Positions 11,267 through 23,029 of a stretch of DNA of 64,000 nucleotides are shown here, one piece after another. The notes beneath the pieces were generated by a model. That model was not told the origin of the DNA. It made no database searches and was given only the letters and a program-made list of their open reading frames with translations. The translations under genes and the position numbers were made by a program. The stretch comes from Saussurea involucrata (lineage: Eukaryota; Streptophyta; Magnoliopsida; Asterales; Asteraceae). The DNA lies in the NCBI GenBank assembly GCA_033807775.1, contig CM066321.1:43500850-43564849 (forward strand), in the 5' to 3' direction. Numbering within the stretch: the first letter of the stretch is position 1; each line of letters opens with the position of its first letter.

Positions 11267-11436
11267 CATTTACTTTGATTGGTTAGGAATATTATGCATT
11301 ATTATGTTGGCTAATACATTTGAACACACTCTGATCCAAGTAGGGGCAGATGCCACATATAAAGGCAGGACCATTAAAGAAGAAAAAGGAACCACTTTTT
11401 ACCTAGCTTAAAAACAAAATTTTAAATGTTCTATTA
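11267..11436 (+). promoter_or_regulatory. Promoter-like segment, copy 2
   Basis: Second copy of the duplicated segment, with TATAAA at 11358-11363, about 615 bases before the ADH start codon. If this TATA is used, the 5' untranslated region would be long or spliced. Closer to the start lie a CT-rich stretch (11826-11840) and four CAGCTA repeats (about 11900-11924), common in plant leaders. Confidence 0.35.
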
Positions 11437-11978
11437 TAACCAATCAAAAAACTAAAGAAAGTAGCTCAAAATTAACCAAAAAACTGAAAAATTCCATTGA
11501 AATCAACCAAAAAAAACTTCAAGAAATATTTCGAAACCGTGAAATTAGGCTAAAAAAACAACCAATCAATTTAAAGATAACCCGCTAACCAAAAATCCTG
11601 GAACCGCAAGTGAATTGAGTATTTCCGTATTGTTGTTGGGTTTCTACCAACACATTTTGTTAGCATCGTCGGTGGAATTTATCACCAAAAGTACCAGTTC
11701 TACCGTTGTTTAGGAGAGGATACGATGTAACCAAATTAATGTTTGAAATTTATTTTTAATGTTTATGCTGCCATTGTCGTGAGATGGTTTCTCAGAATTT
11801 ATAATCTTGGTATTCATTGTTGCAGCTTCTCTCTCTAACTTCACCTACCTACCTACCCCCAGGCACCAGATGGGCTACCAACCTTCCACCATTCAAATAC
11901 AGCTACAGCTACAGCTACAGCTACCTACCCACAATCCATTCCTGACCCTCGTTGACATTCATATCGAACCAACAAAAT

Positions 11979-14900
11979 ATGTCATCAGCAAGTTACAGCT
12001 TCTTGAAAAAGAAAAACCCTTACCCTGGAGGAGTCATCAAATGCAGAGGTTTTCCATTCTTACTATTTATTAATAATCTCTCTACATTTTACATCGGTTT
12101 CTTTGTGTTAAGTAGCAGTTTTACTAGTAGTATATGTGGTTTCTTTTGCAGCTGCGGTGGCATGGGGAGCAGGGGAAGCAATGGTGATGGAGGAGGTGGA
12201 AGTCAGCCCACCGCAACCCTCTGAAATACGGATCAAGGTTGTTTCCACCTCCCTTTGTCGCAGTGATGTCACCGCTTGGCTCTCTCAAGTAAGCTTTTTT
12301 CTAAATTTTAATATACATCAATCAATTTGAATGTTAATCGTTAGATGCGAAATGCATCCCTTTCCTCTCATGGTCATGGAGGGAGTGTAATTTCAAGGGT
12401 GAATGGAGAGATTTTAATTGTTTTATGTACTTCCTTAACCTTCAAATTGCAACAGCTTTCATTTTTAGATTTCAAAGTTGTTTAAAGTTTCTCTTTTGTG
12501 GAGAATTTTAGCAAAAACTACATCTTTGTCTGTTGTCATGATCTTAAACTATGTCGTATCAAGATCCTGTTATTGTTGTCATGATCTTAAACTATGTGTT
12601 AAACTAGTTCCAGCATTGGGTATTCTAGAAAATTTCTTAATAGTCAAACACCCTAGCAGAACTTGTTATTGGTTAAGTTTTCATTGGCAGCGAGTAGGAG
12701 CAGGGGTCATGGGGGAGAAAGTAGTTAACAGTTGGATCAAAAACACTGTAATTTTTATATAAAGTATGTACTAATATCATATAAATTAGATATTTAAGAT
12801 ACATGATGTTTTGTAGATGATTCTCAGAACTACATGTTACATGTAATGTGATATTGTAACCTACAATGCAATCTTTATCTTAGAGCCTTCTGGAAATATG
12901 AAGAGTTTGTTTAACCCCTCAAAATAAACTCATCTATGAATTTATAATCCCGCCCTTAATATGATTGAAACCAGGAGGCGTGGTTTAATGGGCATGTCCT
13001 AGATAATCGTTTATCTGGTGTTTGTGATTCCATGATTAGATGGGTATTGATGGCCGTATGTCCTCCATGTTTTGCAGTGCTAGAGATACATAATGCATTT
13101 ATGTTCTCACCCTATCAATGGAGGGTGTTGCACATATTTTTCTTCGATTGTCCAAAGTACCACCGGATTGCAACCAACTACGAGACTGTTTTGCCAAATC
13201 AAATGCTATACTGTTGAAAAAACTAATCCAAAATCTTTCTCTTGTGAGACAACATATGTAACTTTCCTTGTTTGCCTGGTGGAGAGTAACAGGACATGTT
13301 CCAATTCTTAGTCAGCTTCTTCCTCCTGTTTTTGGAAATATGCTTTTCTTGTTATATTGTTTTTTGTGCACAGCTAGTTTTTGATGGGGCCTGTTTTGCT
13401 TTTATATTGCCTTTGTTGTACCAATAGTAAAATATACCCCAAGATGACATGCAATCCATGTATAATGCAATTTATTGGATTTGTCCTAAAAACTCATCCT
13501 TTGCATAGTCCCTCCAGAATCAAGGTTAAGCCTATGAAAAAATGTAGAAAAGACTTGGAAAAGGACGTTAACTCAACCACAGAACTATGACGTAGAAGTA
13601 AGTTGATCTATAGAGCATAAGTGAGACCTCAATAAATAAAAACGTGTTCAATTTCATTTTTGTTATTCAGGGAGTACCATGCATCAAGAGGATAAAACAT
13701 CCCTTGCCATGTTGGTTGGTTCTCTTATGGTACAATGATAACAAATGTGCTTGTTTCAACGTCTTTGAGGCCTTTTGTGTAACTATTGTATATGTCCTTG
13801 TTACTTCTTAGCTTGAATTTTCATGTATAACAACTGGATTTCAATTTGCAGGCACAACCTCCATTATTTCCTCGGATATTTGGCCATGAAGCATCAGGGT
13901 AAGTATCTACAATCTTGCTTTCTTAAAAACAATAAGATAGAGAAAAAGAAAATATAAAAACGTTGTAAGCACTATGATATTTTAATTTTTGTGCTTCTGA
14001 ATATACTTTTTGGATCTTTAACCAAACAAAAAAGTGCAGTATCCCACCCAAAGGTGGGGTCTCACCCTCCCCTCATATTTATATAATATCAAACCAAAAT
14101 ATTAAAATATATCTCTTTTAGGCACTTCTTATGTAGGCATGATCACCATTAAAGGTGCACTTCCTGTACTCTATTTTAGTCTAGCTTACCTTATTTCCTT
14201 GGATTGTGAGTGTTTCTCGACAACCATAGAGCTGCATTGACGCTGATCTAGTCTCATCAGTTAGCATGGCATCATCGCAAAAAGCCTAAACCGTGGTATC
14301 TCATGTTGTATGCCATGGTTTCATCAATAGCTAAAGCGAAGAGATAAAGACTTATATTGATTCTTAGTGTTAGATCAAGCCAAGTACATTTCAAAAACCC
14401 TCGGCCGATTCAGCCACATCTCGCTCAAGTCTATCACCTGTTAATCGATTCTCCAATTCTAACATGGTATCAGAGCTTTAGTGTTATCTACCCTTCTGAT
14501 TTATCTCTTTGCTCGATTTCTTTTGCGAGTTGTTTTGCTCGATTTCCTTTGCTGTTCGTCAAAATCGCATCTATAACCTAGTCTGGAATCACTCTTTTCC
14601 GGAACACTGAAACACCGACACTCACTTTTTCCGGAACCAACATTCCGGAACTACTCGAAATACCGGAACACTAAAAGTCCGGAACTGCCTGCATTGCCTT
14701 GAACTTCCGGAATCACTCTATTTCCGGAACTGCTTGTTTTCCGGTACTGCCCTCGTTTTCATTCCGAAACTGTTTGTTTTCCGGAACTGTTTCATTTTGA
14801 CTCCGTATCTGACTTACTTGAATTCCGGAACTGCTTCACCTTGACTCCGGATCTGATTTATTTAATTCCGGAACTTGCATCATCTTAATACCGGAACAGT

Positions 14901-17900
14901 TTCTGAATTCCGGAACAGTCTCTAATTCTGGAACATTTTCCAATTCCGGAACAGTCTCATACCGGAACCTGCTCAATCTGCTTAATTCCGGAACCTGTTT
15001 CTTTTTCTTGATTCCGGAACTCACATTACAGTACCTTCAAAAATTTCGAAAACAGGGTTTGAGATCAATTCCGAAACTCAAATCCGGTTCTCACTTTCCT
15101 GAAATTATTTCCGGAGCACTCAGTTCCATCACTCACAACTTCGAAACTCCTCTTTTCAGTTTTCAATTCCGGAACACTCGGTTTCGGTATCTCACGATTA
15201 GTTCTTTTCATTCCAAAATTTTCTTCCAGTCTTCAGTTCCAGATAGCTCTCAATAGCCAGTCTAAATACAGTGAATGCACGTTCTGTCACTCTAGTACTC
15301 ATCTTCTCCTCAACTGCCCAATTCGAAAATGTCGCTGGTGTGGGATCAGACAGCCACGACACTATGGGTCTGACTGTCCAAAGCATCCACGGAAATCAGG
15401 TGAGCAAAAGCAACATCGCACTCAGTCATTTGCTGGATCAATCACTCAAGACTCCTCTACGCCGGCAATTCAGGCACCGCATAGCAACAACTCATCACCT
15501 GACCTTATGGAACTGATGCGCCGAAACCAAGAGCTTATAGAGCGACTCATGACAGGTTCTATGGGTATGAATTCTCAGTGCAATATCTCAGCACCAGGTA
15601 ACCCTTGGCTATTTGACTCTGGATGTTGTAACCACATGACACCTAAGGCTGACGGGTTTGTCTCTAAGCAGACCTCCAGAATGTTCTCATCAGTCCGTAC
15701 TGCGGATGACACTCGCTTACCTGTATCTTTCAGTGGGACTGTCTCTACCCCCAATATACAATTACCTGATGTGCTACATATCCCTAACTTATCTCTGTGC
15801 CTGATCTCAATCACTCAGCTTATGGAATCCGGTCTAATTGTTCTGTTTCATCCTTCTGGTTGTGTTGTGCAGGATCCAAAGACCAAGCAGATCTTTGGAG
15901 TAGGCCGTAAAGTTGGTCGGATGATTGAAGTGGTCTACCTCCGTCTTCCCTTACCCTCATCAAATTTTGTTGCTTCTGTTTCCAGTACCCCTTCTTTTGA
16001 ATTATGGCATAAGCGTCTAGGACATCTATCTTTAGCTAGAATCAAACTGTTAGCTAGTTCAGGATTATTAGGCAACACTTCTTCTGAAAACGTTTCTTGT
16101 TTATTGTCAACTTGGCAAACATCACGCCTTACCTTTTCAACTAAATGAATTTAAATTTGCCTCTCTTTTTGATCTCATTCACTCTGATGTTTGGGGACTA
16201 GCACCACATCCATCCATGGGAGGTTTTCGATACTTTGTTATCTTTATCGATGATCACACACGCTTTACATGGATATATCTCATGAAACATCGCTCCGAAC
16301 TACCTCAAATATATATTACTATGGAATACAAAGAATCTTCTCTCCTCTCTTTTCTTCAATCTCAGGGTACTCTTTCTCACTATTCCTGTCCCGGCACCTC
16401 TCCGCAAAATGGACGTGCAGAACGTAAACATCGTCACATCCTCGATACTGTTCGTACTCTATTAATCTCAGCCAAGTGTCCAGAACGTTTTTGGGGCGAA
16501 GCTGCCTTCACGGCTGTCTACACCATCAACCGTCACCCGACTCCCATCCTAAATCAAAAGTCTCCCTATGAAGTGCTCCATGGGGTCTCCCCTGCATATG
16601 AACTCCTAAAAGTATGGGGTTGTGCCTGCTTTGTTCAGTTGCAACCTCATGAACACACCAAACTCGAACCTCGTTCTTGATTATGCTGCTTTCTTGGCTA
16701 TGGTATTGAACAAAAAGGTTATCGTTGTTGGGATCCAGTCTCTAAGAGACTACGTATATCCCGCCATGTCACATTCTGGGAACATCTTCCCTTCTCAACA
16801 GTGTCCAAATTTCAGGACATACCCAATCCTTCCACTTCCTTCTTCACTGATAACTCTATCTCTTTGGACTCACTCCAATTACATCCCATACTCACCCCTC
16901 CATCTAGTACACCTCCTTCCGTCTCACCTCCATCTGATAACTCTATCTAGTACCCCTCCATCTAGTACACCTCCTTCCGTCTCACCTCCATCTGTGACCT
17001 CATCATCTGCTCCATCTAGTACACCTCCTTCCGTCTCACCTCCATCTGTGACCTCATCATCTGCTCCACTTCCTTCCGTCTCGTCTCAACCTGAGCCTTC
17101 ACCTATGCCATCTGTGCCATCTGATCATGATCAATCATCTGCACCATCTCCAAGGACTACTTCTGAGCCATCTGCTGAGTCTATGGATCCTAGCTCCTCT
17201 CAACCACAAGCTGAAGTACGACGCTCAGACCGGGTAAGACAAGTTCCTTTTCATCTTCGTGATTATCATTGTTATGCTACACTGTTGTCCAACCATGAAC
17301 CCACTTCCTTCAAGGAAGCTGCTTCTAACCCTGTTTGGAAGCAAGCTATGACTGAGGAACTTCAGGCCCTTGACAAAGCAAATACATGGGAGTTTGTACC
17401 TCTCCCACCGGGCAAGTCACCTATTGGTTCCAAATGGGTCTTCAAAATCAAAACAAAGTCTGATAGGTCCATTGATCGATACAAAGCACGCCTTGTGGCA
17501 AAAGGCTTCAATCAAGAATATGGCATTGATTACGAGGAGACGTTTGCTCATGTGGCTCGTGTCACCTCGGTTCGTATTCTTCTCGCCATAGCTGCCACCA
17601 AAAGATGGCCACTTTTCCAGATGGATGTCAAGAATGTCTTTCTAAATGGTGATCTCGAAGAGGAAGTCTACATGAGACCCCCTCCAAGTGTGATCTCTCG
17701 TCAGGGTCATGTATGCCGACTTCGAAAAGCCCTCTATGGCCTCAAACAAGCTCCTCGTGCTTGGTTTGAAAAATTTAGCAATACTGTCATTTCATTGGGG
17801 TTTTCTCCGAGTAATTATGATTCTGGCCTGTTTACTCGGACCACTGTTGCAGGTACTATCTTACTCCTATTGTATGTTGATGATATGATCATTACCGGCA

Positions 17901-20664
17901 GTGACTCTACAGGTATCACCCATCTCAAACAGTCTCTCAGCTCATGCTTTGAGATGAAAGATCTTGGTAAACTACACTACTTCCTTGATCTTGAAGTTCT
18001 GTCAGACTCTTCCGGCATCTATCTCTGTCAAGCCAAGTACATTTCAGATCTGTTATCCAAAGCTGGGATTACAGACAACAAAGTTGCTTCTACACCCATT
18101 GAGCAAAATCTGCATCTTGCTCCCAATGCCGGCACCCCGCTGCGGGACCCTACACGGTACCGTCAACTAGTTGGTTCTCTGGTCTACCTGACTGTTACTC
18201 GACCGGATCTTGCATATGCAGTTCATATAGTCAGCCAGTTCATGGTTGCTCCGTGCTCCGATCACTATGCCCCGGCTCTTCGTATCCTTCGGTATCTTAA
18301 AGGGACAATTTTTTTTTGAACGGCAGTAGAACACACACACGTTCCCGGTATCGGGCTTCCACTTAAGGCGCCACCCACTAATCCCCGTCGACTCGGCCCA
18401 GGCTATGCCTGGCTTAACCAGCCTTTCAGCTGGCCCAAGACCCGGCCCAAAGGCCGTCTTGAAGTCTGGATATCGCAGAGTGCACACCACGGGGCTCGAA
18501 CCCTGGTAGTCAGGCCTTCCAGCACTGACCCCCCAGGGATGTTACCTTGTCACTGGGCTGCGTCCTCTTAAAGGGACAATGTTTCATGGACTTCACTTCT
18601 CATCCACATCGTCCTTAACTCTTCGTGCATTCTCCGATGCTGACTGGGATGGAGACATAACAGACCGTCGCTCTACCACCGGATATTGTTTCTTCCTTGG
18701 AGGCTCTCTTATTTCCTGGCGCAGCAAGAAACAATCTCTGACAGCTCGATCTAGTACTGAAGTTGAGTATCGCGCTTTAGCTGACACTACACAAGAACTT
18801 GTATCGCTACGCTGGTTACTATCTGATATGGGTGCTCATCAGATCTCTCCAACACCATTGTGGTGTGATAACAATAGTGCTATTCAGATTGCTCACAATG
18901 ATGTCTTTCATGAGCGTACAAAGCACATAGAGATTGACTGTCATTTCACTCGTCAACATGTTCTTCGCAAGACGGTTAAACTTCTCCCGATTTCAACCAT
19001 TGATCAGACAGCGGACATCTTCACCAAAGCTCATCTTTCGGGGCGTTTTCAGGCTCTTGTTTCCAAACTCAATTTGGCTCATTCTTCCCCCACTTGAGTT
19101 TGAGGGGGGTGTTAGAGTTATTATTGTGTATATGTAAAGTACAAGGTCTATTCTGTAATTATCTATATCTTAGCTATATATATAGGTTACTTATGTTTCA
19201 GTTTTAGGTTAATCTTCAGTCTTGTAATTCTCTCTTCAATATATGAAAACCCTCGGCCGATTCAACCACATCTCGCTCAAGTCTATCACCTGTTAATCGA
19301 TTATCCAATTCTAACACTTAGTTTTATCCAAGTTAATAGGGACGACACTATTCTTCCTATCACATGCTTGCATTGCATGCAAGTGTCCTCTCCACTGTTT
19401 TATCCTGTATCACACCACCATACTGTTGGGAACTTTCTTCACCTCTAGGGCCAACCACGTAATTCTTCTTGGCATTTAGTCATATCCTTTCTCTATATCA
19501 TCAATGAACACCGTCTATGCGAATCCATTTTCTGTACATTGTATCTTTCCATTAAAAAAGAAAAAAAAGAAAAAGAAAAGTTTGATGACTAAAGATTTGC
19601 TGAATCTTTAATGGTAATTTTTAGGATTGTGGAGAGCGTGGGACAAGAAGTAACTGAATTTGTGGAAGGTGATCATGTTCTCACTTTGTTTATTGGAGAA
19701 TGCATGAGTTGCAGACAATGTATTTCTGGTAGAAGCAACATTTGCCAACAACTCGGCTTGGAAAGGAAGGGTGTAATGCATAGTGATCAAAAAACTCGCT
19801 TCTTCGTCAGAGGGAAGCCCGTTTATCACTATTGTGCTGTTTCTAGTTTCAGCGAGTATACAGTTGTTCACTCCGGCTGTGCTGTCAAAATCAGCAAACT
19901 TGCTCCTTTAGAAAAAGTTTGCCTCCTCAGCTGCGGAACGGCAGCAGGTCAAATTTATATGCTAGTTTGTTTATGTTGTTAATGATCAGATTGCTGTTTG
20001 CTTCTTAGCCATGTCCTTGTTTCACCACTCACATAATCATGTCTTTTCTAAAGTAAATAATTCTTCTTAACTCACATATTTAGTTTATGTGTTTACACCT
20101 TTGATCGCTGTGGATATGCCTCATGAGCTGGAATCTGTTCATAGGTTTGGGTGCAGCTTGGAATGTTGCTGATGTTTCTAAGGGATCAACGGTTGCCATT
20201 TTTGGTCTGGGAACTGTAGGCTTATCTGTAAGCGTGTCGACATAAGATTTTTCTGTTTTCATCTTTCAGTTCATTTTTACTTGTAATGTCTATCGGTACT
20301 TGTGTATTTTATTGTCAATAAGGTTGCACAAGGTGCCAAAATAAGGGGAGCATCTAGGATAATTGGCGTAGACACTAATCCAGAAAAGAATGAGAAAGGT
20401 AGCACACAATTTATATTCAAGACCTTTGCTAACATAAAATAACATTTCTTTTCGTAATGGCATCCATGTAAGGTTTCTTAATTACTTTGCTGACATCATT
20501 AATATTGCAGTTACGGATGTATCTTGACTCTGTTGATGATTTTTGTTACTTTTATGCAGCAAAAGCTTTTGGAGTAACAGATTTCATCAACCCAAATGAC
20601 ATTGACGAGTCGGTTCAACAGGTACCCTCTTTCTTTTTCGGTCATAAAAACTATTTTTGGACCA

Positions 20665-20707
<43 letters not shown>

Positions 20708-21347
20708 TATGATGGATGGATGTTAATGGTATATTTCTTTGTCCAGGTTATCAAGCGACTGACTGATGGTGGGGCAGACTATTGTTTCGAATGTATTGGA
20801 GATACTGAGATGATAAATACTGCTTTGCATTCTTGTTGTGATGTAATTCATTCATTCCCTTTCTTGATGTTTAATATTTTATTTATTTATTTTACTATAT
20901 AATCAGTAGTTAATTAATAGTTCCTCTAAAGTCACATAATCATCGTTGTTACTCGTAGGGGTGGGGTATGACGGTTACCCTTGGAGTTCCCAAGACAAAA
21001 CCAGATATAACAGCTCACTATGGATTATTTCTTACTGGGAGAACACTAAAAGGGTCTCTTTTCGGAGGATGGAAGCCGAAATCAGATCTTCCGAGTTTAA
21101 TTGACATGTATTTAAAAGATGTAAGATGTTTACACCTTTGATATTAGAAATATATATTTATATATATATATATATATATGTACATGTATGCATGGATGCT
21201 TAAAATTTGTTAATCTATGCACAGGAAATCAAGATGGACGAGCTCATCACCCACAATCTGCCATTCACCGATATAAATAAAGCATTTGAATTAATGGTTG
21301 CAGGAAATTGCTTGCGTTGTGTCATCCACATGCCAAACGAAGCTTAG
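11979..21347 (+). CDS. Zinc-dependent alcohol dehydrogenase-like protein (MDR family), 10 exons
   Basis: Exons by splice sites and phase: 11979-12048, 12152-12288, 13852-13898, 19625-19947, 20145-20227, 20323-20398, 20560-20621, 20747-20842, 20959-21120, 21225-21347. All introns are GT-AG and the sum is 1,179 nt, giving 392 residues with no internal stop, normal for plant ADH-like enzymes (about 380-390). Catalytic zinc ligands: C59 (SLCRSDV), H81 with E82 (FGHEASG) and C188 (LLSCGTAAG). Structural zinc: C111, C114, C117, C125. The Rossmann motif is GLGTVG (213-218), and D237 (IIGVD) predicts NAD preference. It is a probable cytosolic NAD-dependent oxidoreductase of alcohols or aldehydes; substrate unknown. 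The family resembles plant ADH-like proteins and 8-hydroxygeraniol oxidoreductase relatives rather than certain ADH1. Intron 3 (5,726 bp) carries a Copia element, yet every exon is intact. Nothing visible says whether it is expressed. Confidence 0.93.
12289..13851 (+). other. ADH intron 2, 1.56 kb
   Basis: GT at 12289 and AG at 13850-13851, preceded by a pyrimidine-rich tract. AT-rich with several short open frames that do not resemble known proteins. I see no mobile element with recognisable ends in it. Confidence 0.6.
14368..14464 (+). repeat. Intronic Copia 5' LTR, internally deleted
   Basis: Only 97 bp against 207 bp for the 3' LTR. The first seven bases and the last ~70 match the 3' LTR; the middle is gone. 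The join holds 19 bases (14375-14393) that are identical to the element's own RT region at 18028-18046. Confidence 0.9.
14465..14476 (+). promoter_or_regulatory. Intronic Copia primer-binding site
   Basis: TGGTATCAGAGC directly abuts the LTR end CTAACA; complementary to initiator methionine tRNA. Confidence 0.9.
14590..15250 (+). repeat. TTCCGGAA-type short repeat block
   Basis: About twenty degenerate copies of TTCCGGAAC(TG), a near-perfect palindrome, irregularly spaced by 15-45 bases. It occupies the place where gag should start in a Copia element. No open frame is credible; apparent frames such as 14836-15024 on the minus strand only translate the repeats. Confidence 0.8.
15251..18294 (+). 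pseudogene. Intronic Copia gag end, protease, integrase and RT
   Basis: Gag is reduced to scraps (15260-15540). The protease frame starts near 15507 with PWLFDSGCCNHMTP, followed by GAG-pre-integrase (LWHKRLGHLS) and a frameshift near 16100. Integrase continues from about 16140 (LIHSDVWG, FRYFVIFIDDHTRFTW, PQNGRAERKHR) but lacks the block with the second catalytic D, so there is a deletion near 16315. After a stop at 16678 and frame changes comes a Pro/Ser-rich linker with tandem repeats (about 16905-17075). RT runs from about 17330 (WKQAMTEELQALDK, ARLVAKGFNQ, FLNGDLEEEVYM, YVDDMIITG) to RYLKGT, where the SINE interrupts it. Confidence 0.88.
18310..18565 (-). mobile_element. tRNA-derived SINE
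   Basis: A 256-bp insertion flanked by the 15-bp direct repeat TCTTAAAGGGACAAT (18295-18309 and 18566-18580). On the minus strand it starts GAGGACGCAGCCCAGTG, contains the Pol III B-box GGTTCGAACCC (about 18495) and ends in poly(A), seen as a T run at 18310-18317. The long target duplication with a TTAAA core and the A tail fit LINE-assisted retroposition. It splits the Copia RT from RNase H, so it arrived after the Copia insertion. Confidence 0.9.
18579..19097 (+). pseudogene. Intronic Copia RNase H
   Basis: Continuation of pol after the SINE. It has SDADWDGDITDRRSTTGYC, SSTEVEYRALA, WCDNNSAIQIA and ERTKHIEIDCHFTRQ, the usual Copia RNase H motifs with the acidic residues present, ending at the TGA at 19095-19097, 12 bases before the 3' LTR and next to a TTTGAGGGGGG polypurine tract. 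Confidence 0.85.
19110..19316 (+). repeat. Intronic Copia 3' LTR
   Basis: 207 bp, TGTTAGAGTT...TTCTAACA. Its last ~70 bases match the 5' LTR closely. A TATA-like TATATATA lies at about 19176. Confidence 0.92.
20661..20709. repeat. (CT)n(TA)n microsatellite in ADH intron 7
   Basis: A CT run followed by a TA run between exons 7 and 8. A second TA run lies in intron 9 near 21155-21178. Both are probably length-variable. Confidence 0.85.
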
Positions 21348-22408
21348 TTCTTTGGGTTGCTGATTCATAGAAACTATGGTTTATGCTTTTTTATTTGTGC
21401 TTTTGTTATGATATACATTTAACAAAGTTTGTATGTAAAGGATTCAAGATATCAAATATTTATAGCCAAGAAAGATAGAGGATTGTGTATTGCAGCTATG
21501 AATACATGAAACAGATTGAGCTTGTTTTGTAATACAAGTTGAATGAATTTGTTTATGTTGATTCAAGATTTTAAAGATATATACATTGAAAGTAGCATAT
21601 GTAATCGGGAATCCCGCACTTTGTGCTTATCCCAGCTCCAGTCAAAGCAACAAGTTTGGTACCACACAAAGTTGGGAACCTTGAGCTTGTGGAGTCGGTC
21701 GACTCTCATTCATAAAAGAGCTTTAAACTTCAATTGCATGTGATATCAAAACTTGCCTTGTACAGAAAAACTCATACAAAAGATTAACATCCTTAGTGCT
21801 AGGTGGATCTGACTTAGGGACCACTTACCTGTCTTTCAGAGAGTTAGAACATGGCTTTGGACCGGAACAATGATATAGATTTTAACTGATACCAAAAAAA
21901 TCCATTTAACTAAACATAAACCAGACACTAACCTTGGAAGAGTGATGGAGAGGCTCCGCGTTAGGATTGGAACAATGATATAATACAAACCTCCTTACTT
22001 GATTTTTGCAGCATGGTACATGCCATTTAAAAAACATATTTTAAATTTTAATCACTCATAGAACACGGTTACGGTTAAACGTTTACAAAAATGCAGAGTA
22101 ATATGCCAAGAACAGGAAGAGGAAATTGACAGAGAAAAAAGAAGGCAAGAACAAAGAACGTTACAAATTGAATGAGATGATGGAGATGATAACGAGAGTT
22201 AAAGAGGGCATATACATAAGATAAAATGCATAAAAATCATATTCATAAGCCAAATGCAGATACGTAAGATCAGATTCGTTAAATCATATTCGTAAGCCAA
22301 ATGCAGATACGTAAGATCAAATTCTTAATACTAGATACATTGGAACATTCAAAAACCCTAAGCCAAATGCAAAAATGCAGATACATAAGATCAGATTCTT
22401 AATACTAG
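21348..22408. other. ADH 3' flank and minisatellite target site
   Basis: The first few hundred bases after the stop are AT-rich with AATAAA-like sequences and probably hold the 3' UTR. From about 22210, short repeats built on AAGCCAAATGCAGATACGTAAGATCAGATTC appear as tandem variants, ending in an approximately 76-bp unit (22327-22408) whose next copy lies beyond the inserted LTR element at 29771-29850. No gene seen. Confidence 0.5.
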
Positions 22409-23029
22409 TGTAACACCCCGAATTTCCGTGATATTTTAATTAATATAAATGGGATCGAGTTGTAAATTAGTCTAAGTTTGTGGACTAATTGTAAATGTAA
22501 ACTTCAGGGTCAAATCTGTATTTTGACCAAAGTTTAAAGTTATGGTTGAAAGTTGAACTTAAGGGTCTGTTTGGTCAATTGTTGAAAGTTGAGTTACTTA
22601 AGAGTTGGGTAAGTGAGATTGAGATATTATCTCAATCTTTTGGTACTGTGGTCGGTCAAGAATAGCAGAGAGAAAGAAGGGAGAAAGAAGAAGAGAGCAA
22701 TTGGATTTCATCTGGTTGCTTTTGTGGTAAGGGTTTTGAAATTATCTCCTTTAATTTCTTAATCAGTTTGGTAACACCAAGTTGGAATTGCCTTTCATTA
22801 GATTGTGAATCAGAGAAAAGAAGAAATTGGATTTCTGGGTTAAACTTCAAACATCTGAGTTCATCCCTTTCATCTAAAATTATCAGTTGAAATTGCATCA
22901 GTTTTAGTTTATAAATTGTCTGAATGAGTTGGTGTAATTGTATGGAAATTAAGTCGACCAACAATCTAAACTTAGATAAGCTTTTTGAATTAATTTGACA
23001 TGAATCGAACATACAATATCGAAGTCCCG

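Larger units (their letters stand above)
14368..19316 (+). mobile_element. Copia retrotransposon inside ADH intron 3
   Basis: A 4.95-kb element in the same orientation as the gene, bounded by LTRs TGTTAG...TAACA and by a perfect 5-bp duplication CTTAG (14363-14367 and 19317-19321). Parts: 5' LTR 14368-14464, primer site 14465-14476, a TTCCGGAA-rich noncoding block, degraded gag, frameshifted pol, G-rich polypurine tract just before 19110, and 3' LTR 19110-19316. A SINE sits inside pol. It has many lesions, so it cannot move itself. It adds about 5 kb to the intron without touching splice sites. Confidence 0.93.

Noticed and set aside
12478..13590. Several short open frames in ADH intron 2
   Set aside because: Intronic, AT-rich, unrelated to each other, without recognisable motifs; the ADH splice junctions on both sides fit perfectly.
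18485..18515. Possible tRNA gene (GGTTCGAACCC B-box)
   Set aside because: No cloverleaf can be formed around it, and the box lies in a 256-bp insertion with an A tail and target duplication, so it is a SINE.
22656..23012. 118-codon minus-strand frame repeated at 27191-27547
   Set aside because: It is in the LTRs of the LARD-like element and is duplicated for that reason. Low-complexity Leu/Gln/Ile translation of AT-rich sequence; no start context or domain.
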